Positions 6,569-13,896 of a stretch of 13,896 nucleotides of DNA are shown here, in pieces. A program made the translations under genes and the position numbers. The stretch comes from Oscillospiraceae bacterium (GTDB taxonomy: Bacteria; Bacillota; Clostridia; Oscillospirales; Acutalibacteraceae): contig JAFLUK010000025.1 of the NCBI GenBank assembly GCA_022508865.1, positions 1 to 13,896 of the forward strand, written 5' to 3'. The notes under the pieces were generated by a model, which searched no databases, was not told where the DNA came from, and saw only the letters and a program-made list of their open reading frames with translations. How positions within the stretch are numbered: position 1 is the first letter of the stretch; each line of letters begins with the position of its first letter.

Positions 6569-7828
6569 TTGGACAGCAATTTATTTTTGGGAATAGTAGT
6601 TGGAATACTTATTCTTTGCTCCAGCTTTTTTTCCTGTATAGAAACAGCTTTTTCCTGTGTCAGCACGGCCAGACTGAAAAATGAGCTTGGTCACGGTAAC
6701 AAAAAAGCAAAAAATGCACTGTATATTACTGATAATTTTGACAAGGCGCTGACAACAATACTAATCGGCAACAATGTGGTGAATCTTGGTTGTTCTTCAA
6801 TTGCAACTGTGCTGTGTATGAACATATTTCAGAACTTCGCCGCAGCAATATCTACCGGTGCAACAACACTGCTTGTACTCACCTTTGGCGAGATAATACC
6901 AAAGTGTATCGGAAAAGAAAAAAGCGAGTCTGTTGCACTGAATACCGCATTCATACTAAAAGTAATGATGCTTATGCTCACTCCCCTTTCCGTTATTTTT
7001 ATTGCACTGAAAAGCTCTGCACTGAAGTTGATGAATATTAAAAATGATGCACCTACAGTTACGGAAGATGAACTTAAATATATTATTGAATCTTCAGAAA
7101 ACGAGGGTGTGCTGGAGGAAGAGGAAAGTGAAATGGTGCAATCCGCACTGGAATTTGATGAAAAATCTGCTTTTGAAATTCTGACACCAAGAGTTGATAT
7201 TTCTGCAATTGATATTGACGATGATTATGAAACAAACAAAAATCTTATTATTCAGGACAGATACAGTCGTATGCCTGTGTATAAGGAAAACCTTGACAAT
7301 ATAATCGGCATTTTGTACACCAGAGATTTTCTGGAAGAGCTGATTGAAGGCAAAAAGCCTGATATTAAGATACTGGTAAAGGATGCATTTTTCACATACA
7401 AAAGCAGAAAATTAAGCGCTCTCCTTAATGATTTAAGAAAAAATAAAACCAACATAGCCATTGTTACAGACGAATACGGCGGTACACTGGGTATTGTAAC
7501 AATGGAGGACCTGATTGAAGAAATTGTTGGTGAAATTTACGATGAAGACGAGGACATAGAAAAGGACTACACCAAGTTAAGTAACAACTGTTACTATGTA
7601 AGCGGCGATATGGAGTTTGAGGAACTGCTGGAGCTTGTGGGTAAGAAGGACTTTTACAATGATACTGAAAGTCACACTGTAGGCGGTTTTATCTTTGAAG
7701 CTATGGGCAAGGTACCTGCACAGGGTGAAACCTTTGAAGTAGATAATCTCAATTTTGAAATTTATAAGGTTGAGGACAGAAGAATTATCAGCGCAATTGT
7801 TAAGGTGAATAAATCTTCTGCCGATTAA
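6569..7828 (+). CDS. CNNM/CorC-family (DUF21-CBS-CorC_HlyC) membrane transporter
   Basis: A 419-residue membrane protein of the family often named hemolysin or CorC; several members, such as MpfA of Firmicutes and the CNNM proteins, act in Mg2+ export. The N-terminal DUF21 transmembrane domain has helices near 5-27, 60-85, 90-112 and 125-148, with SSFFSCIETAFS (18-29), ILIGNNVVN (64-72) and FGEIIPK (106-112) as family blocks. A CBS pair follows (about 200-330), with LTPRVD (205-210) opening it and EYGGTLGIVTMEDLIEEIVGE (302-322) closing it. The C-terminal CorC_HlyC domain spans about 340-415. The start is TTG at 6569, with GGAGG six bases upstream; no nearby ATG fits. Transported ion and direction are inferred from relatives, not visible here. 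Confidence 0.92.
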   Translation: MDSNLFLGIVVGILILCSSFFSCIETAFSCVSTARLKNELGHGNKKAKNALYITDNFDKALTTILIGNNVVNLGCSSIATVLCMNIFQNFAAAISTGATTLLVLTFGEIIPKCIGKEKSESVALNTAFILKVMMLMLTPLSVIFIALKSSALKLMNIKNDAPTVTEDELKYIIESSENEGVLEEEESEMVQSALEFDEKSAFEILTPRVDISAIDIDDDYETNKNLIIQDRYSRMPVYKENLDNIIGILYTRDFLEELIEGKKPDIKILVKDAFFTYKSRKLSALLNDLRKNKTNIAIVTDEYGGTLGIVTMEDLIEEIVGEIYDEDEDIEKDYTKLSNNCYYVSGDMEFEELLELVGKKDFYNDTESHTVGGFIFEAMGKVPAQGETFEVDNLNFEIYKVEDRRIISAIVKVNKSSAD

Positions 7829-7895
7829 ATAAGCTTACTATAATTTACATCATTTTTTTACAGTATAAATAAATTTGTTAACAGAAAGGTAAAAT

Positions 7896-8750
7896 ATGAA
7901 AAAACTCAAGAGTTCATCACCGGTTTTATTCTTTACAAAATTCCCTAAACTTTTTCTGGGAGGAATTTTATTTTCTATTCCCTTTGCAATTTTTTCGGGA
8001 CTTTTTCTTCTTATAGGATATTTGACAGGTTTTAATAATATTATTGTTGGAGGACTTGGAATTATTCCATCTGCAATGTTTTATTCAGGACTTGTTATGG
8101 TTATACGCAAAATTTCCGTTGAAAAAAAGGATATCAATGTTATAGAAACCTTTTTTACAGCCGTTAAGGAGAACTACAAAAAATCACTTATAAATGGTGT
8201 TATAGCCTACGCAATAACTGCCTGTTCATTTTTTGCAATATTATATTATTCATCTTTAGCTGATGAAAATGTTGTGTTTGGGGCAGTGCTTATGCTGTAT
8301 ATAATATTTACTGTATGTATGGTAATTATGATGTTTTATGTTCCCCTTTTGACAATTACTTATGAGTTAAAAATAAAGGATATTTATAAAAATTCTCTTT
8401 TACTTATTGTTGGTAAAATTTTAAGAAATATTATTACACTTTTCCTTGTTGCACTTGTGAGTGCAGTTGCTTTCCTTGGTATTATATTCGCTGAAGGTGT
8501 TTTCCTCTATTTAGTTATAGGGCTGATTATTCTTCTATACCCTGTTGTTGCGGCATATATTATAAACTCTGTTATAGCAAAGGGTGTACAGGAATCTGTG
8601 GGGTATTTTACAGGAGATAATGTAAATTATTATCTCACCGAGGAAGAACAGGAAAAGCAGGACAAAGCTGTTGAAAATGCCGACAGCAACAGCGACTATA
8701 TTTTTGTAAACGGCAAAATGATAAAAAATCCTGCAAAATCAAAAGAATAA
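7896..8750 (+). CDS. Six-helix membrane protein, DUF624/YesL-like
   Basis: A 284-residue integral membrane protein of unknown function. Hydrophobic helices are seen near 20-44, 50-71, 98-117, 127-150, 178-200 and 202-226. The middle pattern FFTAVKENYKKS (86-97) and FYVPLLTITYELKIKDIYKNSLLL (147-170) resembles DUF624 (YesL family) proteins, whose helices are linked by a similar Phe/Tyr-Pro-Leu then Lys-rich, Asn-containing segment. The assignment is by pattern and is not certain. The C-terminal 45 residues are acidic (TEEEQEKQDK) and soluble, longer than usual for YesL. The start has AAAGG six bases upstream. It lies 67 bp after the CNNM/CorC gene with no terminator or clear promoter between, so it may share the transcript. 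Confidence 0.7.
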   Translation: MKKLKSSSPVLFFTKFPKLFLGGILFSIPFAIFSGLFLLIGYLTGFNNIIVGGLGIIPSAMFYSGLVMVIRKISVEKKDINVIETFFTAVKENYKKSLINGVIAYAITACSFFAILYYSSLADENVVFGAVLMLYIIFTVCMVIMMFYVPLLTITYELKIKDIYKNSLLLIVGKILRNIITLFLVALVSAVAFLGIIFAEGVFLYLVIGLIILLYPVVAAYIINSVIAKGVQESVGYFTGDNVNYYLTEEEQEKQDKAVENADSNSDYIFVNGKMIKNPAKSKE

Positions 8751-8765
8751 TAATCTATACCAATC

Positions 8766-8803
8766 AAAATGCCTGTTAACAAAATTGTTAACAGGCATTT
8801 TTT
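8766..8803 (+). terminator. Bidirectional intrinsic terminator between convergent genes
   Basis: A perfect stem pairs 8766-8781 with 8786-8801, with GCCTGTTAAC at its core and a four-base loop. The plus strand ends in TTTTTT; the minus strand copy ends in TTTTGATT, a weaker run. It lies 16 bases after the YesL-like stop and 25 bases from the MATE stop, so it can serve both. Confidence 0.92.
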
Positions 8804-8827
8804 CACAAAAGTATTTAGTTTTTAAAA

Positions 8828-10195
8828 TCAGGACACAACCTTTTTACCCTTCCACGTGCCTCTAATCCAGCGGATAAACACTACTATACCTCTGAAAATT
8901 TCGTCAGCAGCCATTGCAATCCAAACACCTGCAAGTCCCATACCTAAAACAACACCCAGGATATATGACATAAGTGCACTTAAAAGCCACATAGAGAAAA
9001 TTGCAAGAATTGTGGGAAACTTTACATCTCCTGCCGCCTTCATACTGTTGATGATAATAATGTTAGGAGTTCGTCCCAATTCAAGAATTACAGATATTAG
9101 CATAATCACAGTTCCAAGTGCCGCCACATTTTTGTCATTTGTAAATATTCTGAAGGTGTATGGCGAAAGGAGAAAATTCACAATACCGATTGATATTGAT
9201 ACTATAAGTCCAAAGCGCAGTGTTTTCAGCACCCGTTTGTAGGCAAAGTTATAATCTCCTGCCCCAACACTGTGACCAACCTGAATTTGGGTTGCCATAG
9301 CTGCGGCAAAGGCTATCATATATGTAAACATAGACAGCATTACCGCATATATTCTGGCATTAATTGCCACAAGGCCCATTGTATTTACAATTGCACCAAT
9401 CACAAGCTGTGACAGATTATAGGAAACATTTTCCCCTGCCGTTGGTATTCCGAGACGCAGCAGAGAATTTAGTATTTCCTTTGGAAAAGGAACAAGATAT
9501 TTTAAATTTAAGTTGCCCTTTATTACCCTTTTGAAATATAAAAATCCAATAATAACAGCAAGAATTCGGCTTATACTTGTGGAAACGGCTACGCCCGACG
9601 CACCCAGTCCCAATGACTGTAATGGTCCGTAGAGCAAAAGGTAATTACTGAAAATATTTACAATGTTCATACCAATTGCTACAAACATACCAAATTGCGT
9701 TTTGCCGTTGCTGTTATAAATCTGACTGAAATTATTAATGATAGCCTGTGTGAAAATCGTACCACCTACAATTTTCATATATCTGTCGGCATCTGACATC
9801 ATTTCCTGCGGTACCTGCATTACATTAAGCAGAGGTGTGCTAAAGAAAAAAACACAAAGGCTGATAGCAACACTCAACACAAGGTTAAAGGACATAGCCA
9901 CAGAGTATACCTTGTTCAGTTCTTCCCTTTTGCCTGCCCCCAGATACTGGCTTACCATAATACCTGTTGCACTCGATATAACGGTAAATGCCAACGCAAG
10001 AAAGCCAATTATAGAGTTTGCGTTGCCTATTGCGCCAACGGAGGTATCTGAATAGTTAGAAAGCATAATTGTATCTACATATCCCAAAGCGATTCCCAAC
10101 AGCATTTGGAAAAATATAGGTATAGCCAAACTGAACACAGATTTTTTCAGAACATCATCCTGTAATGTATTTTCTTTTCTTTCTGTTTCAGACAT
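8828..10195 (-). CDS. MATE family multidrug/toxin efflux transporter
   Basis: A 455-residue integral membrane antiporter of the MATE family, which exports cationic drugs or metabolites using a Na+ or H+ gradient. The length and 12-helix profile fit. The first half carries GYVDTIMLSNYSD (38-50), the conserved helix-1 region with Asp41, and VSQYLGAGKREE (81-92). The second half repeats the layout with IPTAGENVSYNLSQ and a matching VGHSVGAGDYNFAYK loop, showing the family's internal two-fold symmetry. The start at 10195 has GGAGG seven bases upstream. The frame stays open 33 codons further, but that extension (LLCCVNSHYMLF...) covers the promoter and ribosome binding site and is unlikely to be translated. 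No regulator gene is adjacent. The substrate cannot be inferred. Confidence 0.94.
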   Translation of the reverse strand: MSETERKENTLQDDVLKKSVFSLAIPIFFQMLLGIALGYVDTIMLSNYSDTSVGAIGNANSIIGFLALAFTVISSATGIMVSQYLGAGKREELNKVYSVAMSFNLVLSVAISLCVFFFSTPLLNVMQVPQEMMSDADRYMKIVGGTIFTQAIINNFSQIYNSNGKTQFGMFVAIGMNIVNIFSNYLLLYGPLQSLGLGASGVAVSTSISRILAVIIGFLYFKRVIKGNLNLKYLVPFPKEILNSLLRLGIPTAGENVSYNLSQLVIGAIVNTMGLVAINARIYAVMLSMFTYMIAFAAAMATQIQVGHSVGAGDYNFAYKRVLKTLRFGLIVSISIGIVNFLLSPYTFRIFTNDKNVAALGTVIMLISVILELGRTPNIIIINSMKAAGDVKFPTILAIFSMWLLSALMSYILGVVLGMGLAGVWIAMAADEIFRGIVVFIRWIRGTWKGKKVVS

Positions 10196-10202
10196 TATTA
10201 CA

Positions 10203-10207
10203 CCTCC
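10203..10207 (-). promoter_or_regulatory. Ribosome binding site setting the MATE start
   Basis: GGAGG on the minus strand, seven bases before the ATG at 10195. Its position rules against the longer open frame that begins near 10294. Confidence 0.85.
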
Positions 10208-10224
10208 CTGCAAATTGTATAACA

Positions 10225-10253
10225 AGAATAACATATAATGACTGTTAACACAA
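10225..10253 (-). promoter_or_regulatory. Possible promoter for the MATE gene
   Basis: TTGTGT (10248-10253), a 17-base spacer and TATTCT (10225-10230) on the minus strand. The -10 is imperfect. A palindrome TGTTAACA (10243-10250) overlaps the -35 box and could be an operator half or chance. Confidence 0.4.
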
Positions 10254-10262
10254 CATAATAAA

Positions 10263-10304
10263 TCAAAAAAATCCTTCTGTAATTTTATAGTCACAGAAGG
10301 ATTT
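10263..10304 (-). terminator. Intrinsic terminator of the BIG2 lipoprotein gene
   Basis: The stem pairs 10269-10280 with 10293-10304 (12 perfect base pairs, AAATCCTTCTGT), with a 12-base loop. On the minus strand the second arm runs into a seven-T stretch. It lies 66 bases after the lipoprotein stop and isolates that gene from the MATE gene. Confidence 0.9.
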
Positions 10305-10369
10305 ATTATTAAAGCTTTTGCAATTTAAAGGTAAATATTAGAATAATGAGTTTGCGTTATCTGCAGTAA

Positions 10370-11755
10370 TCAGTTTGTGCTTTTTACTGTGGTTGTTTTA
10401 CTGTCATTACCAAAGTCAACCTGCCATTTTCCGCCTGATTTTGCTACAAGGAAATAGGATTTATTCTTGTCAAGTGTTACCATAACAGAACCCTTGTAAT
10501 CGTCAATTTCATCACAAAGCACACCAATCTGCTTACCTGACTGGTCAAATAGGAACAGTGTAAAATCTCCTGTGCCTTTGTTCTGCATTTGTACACTCTT
10601 CTTTAAATTTGTTCCTTTGAACATAGGTGTTACACAATCTCCCTCACCGGAAATTTTGTCTGTACCGTTGTATTCAATAACCTTGATTTTAACAGTCCAA
10701 TCACCTGTTGCAGCAATTGTCATAGACGCTCCGTCTATACCGTCGCTCTTGCCCTTTGCAAACAAGTTTGTGCCCTTGTATTCACCAATTACGCTGGCAT
10801 AAGTGTATGCGCCGCCGTCACCGTCGGAACCGATAACCTTAAACACACCCGAGCCGCTGTGGGTCATTGTAATGGCATATACGCCCTTATTGAGATTAAT
10901 ATCATTTATTGTACTGTTACCTGTACCGCTAAAATTCAAATCCGCCTGTGTAACCGTAATTTTACAATAATCGTACATTTCATTGTAGGATGTTGCATAA
11001 ATTTTGCAGCTGCCTGCCTTGTGGGCAGAAACCAATCCTGTTGAGTCAACAGTTGCAATCTTATCGTTGCTGGACTCCCAAATTATTTCCTTATAGGCAG
11101 TAGTCTTTGGATAAACATCTGCTTTAAGTTTGATTGTCTTTCCTGTGCTAAGGGTTGCAGACTTTTTGTTTATTACTACACCCTTTGGCTTGACCTTAAC
11201 TGTAAGGTGGCTAACAGATTTTACTCCGCTTGGAGCAATTGCTATAATATCACACTTACCTGCACTTTTGGCTGTTACCACACCTCTGTCAACTGTTGCA
11301 ATAGATGAATTTGAGCTTTCCCACTCTACTACATTTTTTGATACGTCTCTGGGTGTAACAGAAAATTCCAGTGTTTCCTCTGAGCCTACCATCAAGGTAA
11401 ATATCTTTTTATTAACATTAATTTCAGTTATATCTACTTTTCTGACAAGAATTTTGCATTCGTCATATGTTCCGTTACTTGTAAAAGCCTTTACTACAGC
11501 TTCGCCCTCGCCAACAGCCTTCATAACACCTGATTTTACGGTGACAACATTTGAGTCTGAACTTTCCCAATAAATCATTGGTTCTGCGGCATCTTCAGGT
11601 TTTACCGTTGCCACAAGGTTGAAGTTATCATTAAGCTGCAGTTCCATTTCGTGCATAGACAATACAACACTTTTAACCTGTATTCTTCCGCAACCTGTAA
11701 AAAATACAGTTACAATCATTATAAGGAACAAAGTAAATGATATTAATTTTTTCAT
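10370..11755 (-). CDS. Surface lipoprotein with three BIG2 (bacterial Ig-like) domains
   Basis: A 461-residue predicted lipoprotein. A Lys-Lys start, hydrophobic core (about 4-19) and FTGC lipobox put lipidation on Cys22, anchoring it outside the membrane. Three BIG2 repeats follow (about 28-106, 107-189, 190-270). Each has the conserved WESS (63-66, 145-148, 226-229) followed by VTV or ATV, and a late A.G.G/A.KAG turn; spacing is 81-82 residues. The remaining 190 residues are a different all-beta region that seems to hold two related copies (about 276-360 and 376-448), each with a STG/GTGDF- or TGDW-like turn. BIG2 domains usually act as adhesive or spacer modules on cell surfaces. I start at the second of two adjacent ATGs (11755), seven bases from GGAAG; the first (11758) is only four away. 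It has its own promoter with an unusual leader and its own terminator. Ligand unknown. Confidence 0.9.
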   Translation of the reverse strand: MKKLISFTLFLIMIVTVFFTGCGRIQVKSVVLSMHEMELQLNDNFNLVATVKPEDAAEPMIYWESSDSNVVTVKSGVMKAVGEGEAVVKAFTSNGTYDECKILVRKVDITEINVNKKIFTLMVGSEETLEFSVTPRDVSKNVVEWESSNSSIATVDRGVVTAKSAGKCDIIAIAPSGVKSVSHLTVKVKPKGVVINKKSATLSTGKTIKLKADVYPKTTAYKEIIWESSNDKIATVDSTGLVSAHKAGSCKIYATSYNEMYDYCKITVTQADLNFSGTGNSTINDINLNKGVYAITMTHSGSGVFKVIGSDGDGGAYTYASVIGEYKGTNLFAKGKSDGIDGASMTIAATGDWTVKIKVIEYNGTDKISGEGDCVTPMFKGTNLKKSVQMQNKGTGDFTLFLFDQSGKQIGVLCDEIDDYKGSVMVTLDKNKSYFLVAKSGGKWQVDFGNDSKTTTVKSTN

Positions 11756-11780
11756 CATACCACTTCCAAACCACTTTGAC

Positions 11781-11801
11781 TTTAGTAAGATTTTAGTAAG
11801 A
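11781..11801 (-). repeat. Two direct repeats phased by 11 bp in the lipoprotein leader
   Basis: TTTAGTAAGA occurs at 11781-11790 and 11792-11801 with no mismatch, an offset of 11 bp, about one helical turn. Such phasing is typical of sites for dimeric regulators that bind side by side, although here the copies lie downstream of the promoter. Confidence 0.6.
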
Positions 11802-11811
11802 ATCTTATTAA
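11793..11811. promoter_or_regulatory. 19 bp near-perfect dyad, possible operator
   Basis: TTAGTAAGA and TCTTATTAA are inverted copies (8 of 9) around one central base. The left arm is the second direct repeat. There is no room for an RNA loop, so if it works it is more likely a protein site on DNA. Confidence 0.45.
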
Positions 11812-11839
11812 GTAACCACTGATAAATCAGGGGCTACTT
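11810..11839. promoter_or_regulatory. 30 nt inverted repeat over the predicted start of the lipoprotein transcript
   Basis: Arms 11810-11823 and 11826-11839 pair over 14 positions, with one mismatch and one G-U pair in the minus-strand RNA. It starts one base after the -10 box and covers the predicted +1 near 11834. It may be an operator or a hairpin at the extreme 5' end of the message. Confidence 0.55.
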
Positions 11840-11840
11840 A

Positions 11841-11869
11841 ATTCTACCTTATTAGCAGATTAAATGCAA
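11841..11869 (-). promoter_or_regulatory. Promoter of the BIG2 lipoprotein gene
   Basis: TTGCAT (11864-11869), a 17-base spacer and TAGAAT (11841-11846) on the minus strand. The leader would be about 80 nt and contains the repeats and dyads listed here. No convincing terminator separates it from rmuC upstream. Confidence 0.7.
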
Positions 11870-11901
11870 CATTTTATTTTTGGATAAATTTTAACTCTTT
11901 A

Positions 11902-13173
11902 TTAAAATTCATCAGGAATAAGGTTTTCCTGTGTATCTCTGTCGCTTATATCCTCCAGCTTTTGCACAGAAGAAAGTTTCCTTTGAATTTGTCTTGTACG
12001 AACACCCACAAGCTTGTCCAGCTCTGCATTAGCCTGATTAATTCTCTGCTGTGTTTTTTCTAAAACATCGGAGAAAGTATCAAATTCCTTCTTCACATCA
12101 CCAAGAACTTTCCAAACCTCTGCACTTCGTTTTTGCACTGCAAGGGTCTTAAATCCCATTTGTAAGGAATTGAGAAGAGCCGCCATTGTAGAGGGACCTG
12201 CAATGTTCACCTTATATTCTCTTTGGAGAACTTCTACCATACCACGGTTTACAACCTCGCTGTACAAACCCTCAAAAGGCAAAAACATTATTGCAAATTC
12301 GGTGGTTTCGGGAGGTGAAATGTACTTATCACGAATATCCTTTGCCTCCTGCTTTATTCTGGTAATAAGCGCCTTTGAAGCAGAATTTATACTGTCCTTG
12401 TCCCCGCTTTCCATTGCTGCCCTCAATGCGGAATAAGTATCACCGGGGAACTTACTGTCTATAGGCAGATATACAAAGCTATCCTCACTTGCAGGAAGCT
12501 TAATTGCAAACTCAACTACATTTTTGCTGCCCTTTTTTGTAGCAATATTTTCTTCGTACTGTTCAGGTGCAAGTATTTCCTTTAGTATAGCCGAAAGCTG
12601 GATTTCTCCCAAAATACCCCTTGTTTTTACGTTGGAAAGCACTTTTTTAAGGTCACCGACTCCAACGGCAAGGTTCTGCATTTCTCCCAATCCCTTGTAC
12701 ACCTGCTCAAGTCTTTGATTAACCAGTTCAAAGGACTTGCTCAGCTTGTCGTCCAAAGTTTTTTGCAACTTCTCATCTACGGTTTCCCTTACCTTTTCAA
12801 GCTGTTTATTGTTGTCTTCCTGAAGATAAGTAAGACGCTTTTCAACCACCATACGGATGTTCTCCAGCTTTTGCTCATTTTCCAGAGAAAAGGTTTTTAG
12901 TCTTTGCTCCATCTGATTAAGCTTGTCCGACTGATTATTAGCCATATTTATCTGATTTTGATTTATCATATCAGACATCATCTTTATATTATTAACGGTA
13001 TTGCTGTTAAGCTCCTGTCTTAATTTGTCAAAATCCTTATCAATATTTTCAGAAATTGTATTTTGTATTTCACCGGAATTATCTTTTTTATTATTCTTAA
13101 ATAGAATAATAATTATAACAGCTTCTAAAATAAGAAGCACACAAAGTATGGCAAAAAGTAAAGGATTATCCAT
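11902..13173 (-). CDS. rmuC: RmuC family protein (DNA recombination-limiting, nuclease-like fold)
   Basis: A 423-residue protein of the RmuC family, associated with limiting recombination at inverted repeats in E. coli; the core is related to restriction-endonuclease-like folds. Residues 5-26 form a single N-terminal membrane helix. Residues about 40-165 are a long Gln/Asn/Lys-rich coiled coil. The RmuC domain follows (about 170-375) with NVKTRGILGE (181-190), PIDSKFP (237-243), MFLPFEGLYSE (296-306) and LLNSLQMGFKTLAVQK (333-348). The C-terminal 50 residues are a second short coiled coil and polar tail. Length and layout are normal. The start has AGGAGG five bases upstream. It follows the S1-domain gene by 110 bp on the same strand and has its own likely promoter, whose region contains a large inverted repeat. 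Confidence 0.94.
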   Translation of the reverse strand: MDNPLLFAILCVLLILEAVIIIILFKNNKKDNSGEIQNTISENIDKDFDKLRQELNSNTVNNIKMMSDMINQNQINMANNQSDKLNQMEQRLKTFSLENEQKLENIRMVVEKRLTYLQEDNNKQLEKVRETVDEKLQKTLDDKLSKSFELVNQRLEQVYKGLGEMQNLAVGVGDLKKVLSNVKTRGILGEIQLSAILKEILAPEQYEENIATKKGSKNVVEFAIKLPASEDSFVYLPIDSKFPGDTYSALRAAMESGDKDSINSASKALITRIKQEAKDIRDKYISPPETTEFAIMFLPFEGLYSEVVNRGMVEVLQREYKVNIAGPSTMAALLNSLQMGFKTLAVQKRSAEVWKVLGDVKKEFDTFSDVLEKTQQRINQANAELDKLVGVRTRQIQRKLSSVQKLEDISDRDTQENLIPDEF

Positions 13174-13174
13174 A

Positions 13175-13244
13175 AATTCCTCCTGTATATTCTTACATTA
13201 ATTGTAAAATATATAACAATACTATCATATATACAGGAGAAATT
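13175..13244. repeat. 16 bp inverted repeat spanning the rmuC promoter and ribosome binding site
   Basis: Arms 13175-13190 and 13229-13244 are inverted copies with 15 of 16 matches (core ATATACAGGAG), 38 bp apart. One arm holds the rmuC ribosome binding site; the other fills most of the spacer between -35 and -10. The second arm lies upstream of the predicted transcription start, so a hairpin would form only in read-through RNA from the S1 gene. Confidence 0.65.
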
Positions 13245-13247
13245 CAA
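13219..13247 (-). promoter_or_regulatory. Promoter of rmuC
   Basis: TTGAAT (13242-13247), a 17-base spacer and TAGTAT (13219-13224) on the minus strand; predicted start near 13212, leader about 40 nt. Confidence 0.6.
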
Positions 13248-13283
13248 CAGATATATAATGGATAATATGAAACAAAACCAAAA

Positions 13284-13896
13284 CTATCCAAAATAACTGA
13301 TAACAGTTTTGTCGGAATTTTCAGGGCTGTACAGGAAGCTATCAATATGATTACCGCTGTATATGTATTCGGGTGGTTTTGGGTTATAGTCATATTCAAA
13401 GGTATCTATAATAATCAGCTTGATTTTCATTCTCTGGGGAATAATGCTTTTTATAAATACAGAAGCCTGCTCCCCTACCCTTATTCCCTCTTTGCTTTCT
13501 GCAAGTCCTGCAAGGTTAGGGCGTAATTCTACAAAAGCGCCATAGCTTTCTACACTTCTTATAATCCCTGCAACAGTTTCTCCTGCTGTGAATTTTTCTG
13601 CATTTTCAAGCCAAGTTCCCAAAAGTTCCTTGTGAGAAAGGCTTATTCTTCCGTCTTCAACCGACTTTACAACAGCCTTAATATCCATCCCCACAGTAAA
13701 TCTTTCTCCGGGGTGTTCAATTCTTGAAACAGAAATTGCGTCTATGGGAATGAGCGCTACAATTCCACAACCAATATCTGCAAAGGCGCCAAAATTCTCA
13801 AGGTGTGTTATCTTGGCATCAATAATATCTCCCGGTTTTAGAGTGGCGATATACTCTCTTTCACACCTTTTTTGGGCTTCTTCTCTGGAGAGCAAC
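13284..13896 (-). CDS. S1 RNA-binding domain protein, 5' end cut by window edge
   Basis: The C-terminal 204 residues or so of a protein with two S1 (OB-fold) RNA-binding domains, about 20-88 and 103-163 of the visible part. The first shows GDIIDAKITHLENFGAFADIG and LSHKELLGTW, the second GETVAGIIRSVESYGAFVEL and NLAGLAE. The tail after about 165 is Tyr/Pro-rich and does not look like S1. The frame is open to the window edge. The only candidate initiator, a TTG at 13895, corresponds to an internal Leu in the LSRREAQK-type segment known from related clostridial S1 proteins, which usually have about 100 more residues before it. The gene is therefore partial. It is probably a translation- or RNA-associated protein, not ribosomal S1 itself, which has more repeats. 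No clear terminator follows, so some transcripts may continue into rmuC. Confidence 0.88.
   Translation of the reverse strand, partial: LLSREEAQKRCEREYIATLKPGDIIDAKITHLENFGAFADIGCGIVALIPIDAISVSRIEHPGERFTVGMDIKAVVKSVEDGRISLSHKELLGTWLENAEKFTAGETVAGIIRSVESYGAFVELRPNLAGLAESKEGIRVGEQASVFIKSIIPQRMKIKLIIIDTFEYDYNPKPPEYIYSGNHIDSFLYSPENSDKTVISYFG

Noticed and set aside
10196..10294. N-terminal extension of the MATE protein
   Set aside because: It would cover the ribosome binding site and likely promoter and carries no family signal; the ATG at 10195 has ideal spacing.
11880..11901. Terminator after rmuC
   Set aside because: Only a seven-pair A/T stem without a clean U-run follows the stop codon; too weak to call.
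13893..13895. TTG as true start of the S1-domain gene
   Set aside because: It lies at the window edge, so no upstream signal can be judged, and related proteins continue about 100 residues further; treated as an internal Leu codon.

Overview
The window looks like chromosomal DNA of a low-GC, Gram-positive anaerobe of the class Clostridia. This is inferred from the AT-rich sequence, strong AGGAGG-type ribosome binding sites, sigma-A-like promoters with 16-17 bp spacers, intrinsic terminators, and the gene families present (TepA, a DUF624/YesL-like membrane protein, a BIG2 lipoprotein, and an S1-domain protein of a type common in Oscillospiraceae/Ruminococcaceae relatives). I saw no rRNA, tRNA, CRISPR array, insertion sequence or phage gene.

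Layout, left to right. (1) 1-1530, minus strand: a ClpP-fold protease gene (tepA-like), then uppP, which recycles the undecaprenyl carrier lipid and runs off the left edge. (2) 1541-6415, minus strand: a self-contained four-gene operon, cysQ > cysD > cysNC > sulfotransferase. It has a near-consensus promoter at one end, tight spacing inside (21 bp gap, 1 bp overlap, 13 bp gap) and a strong terminator at the other end. (3) 6501-8803, plus strand and divergent from the operon: a CNNM/CorC-type transporter gene and a six-helix DUF624/YesL-like gene, ending in a perfect hairpin terminator shared with the convergent neighbour. (4) 8828-13896, minus strand: a MATE exporter, a lipoprotein with three BIG2 domains, rmuC, and the 3' part of an S1-domain gene that runs off the right edge.

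The cys operon is the most interesting unit. CysD and the CysN half of CysNC make APS from sulfate and ATP. The CysC half phosphorylates it to PAPS. The sulfotransferase can move the sulfuryl group to an acceptor, and CysQ degrades the inhibitory by-product PAP. No reductive gene (PAPS/APS reductase, sulfite reductase) lies in the unit. It therefore reads as a sulfation module, not sulfate assimilation, comparable in logic to rhizobial nodPQ-nodH. The acceptor is unknown; the coiled coil and basic tail of the sulfotransferase suggest work at the membrane on a glycan or lipid-linked product.

Two intergenic regions hold more symmetry than ordinary promoters. The lipoprotein leader (11781-11839) has 11-bp-phased direct repeats, a 19 bp dyad and a 30 nt hairpin over the predicted transcription start. 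The rmuC upstream region has a 16 bp inverted repeat (15/16), with one arm in the promoter spacer and the other over the ribosome binding site.
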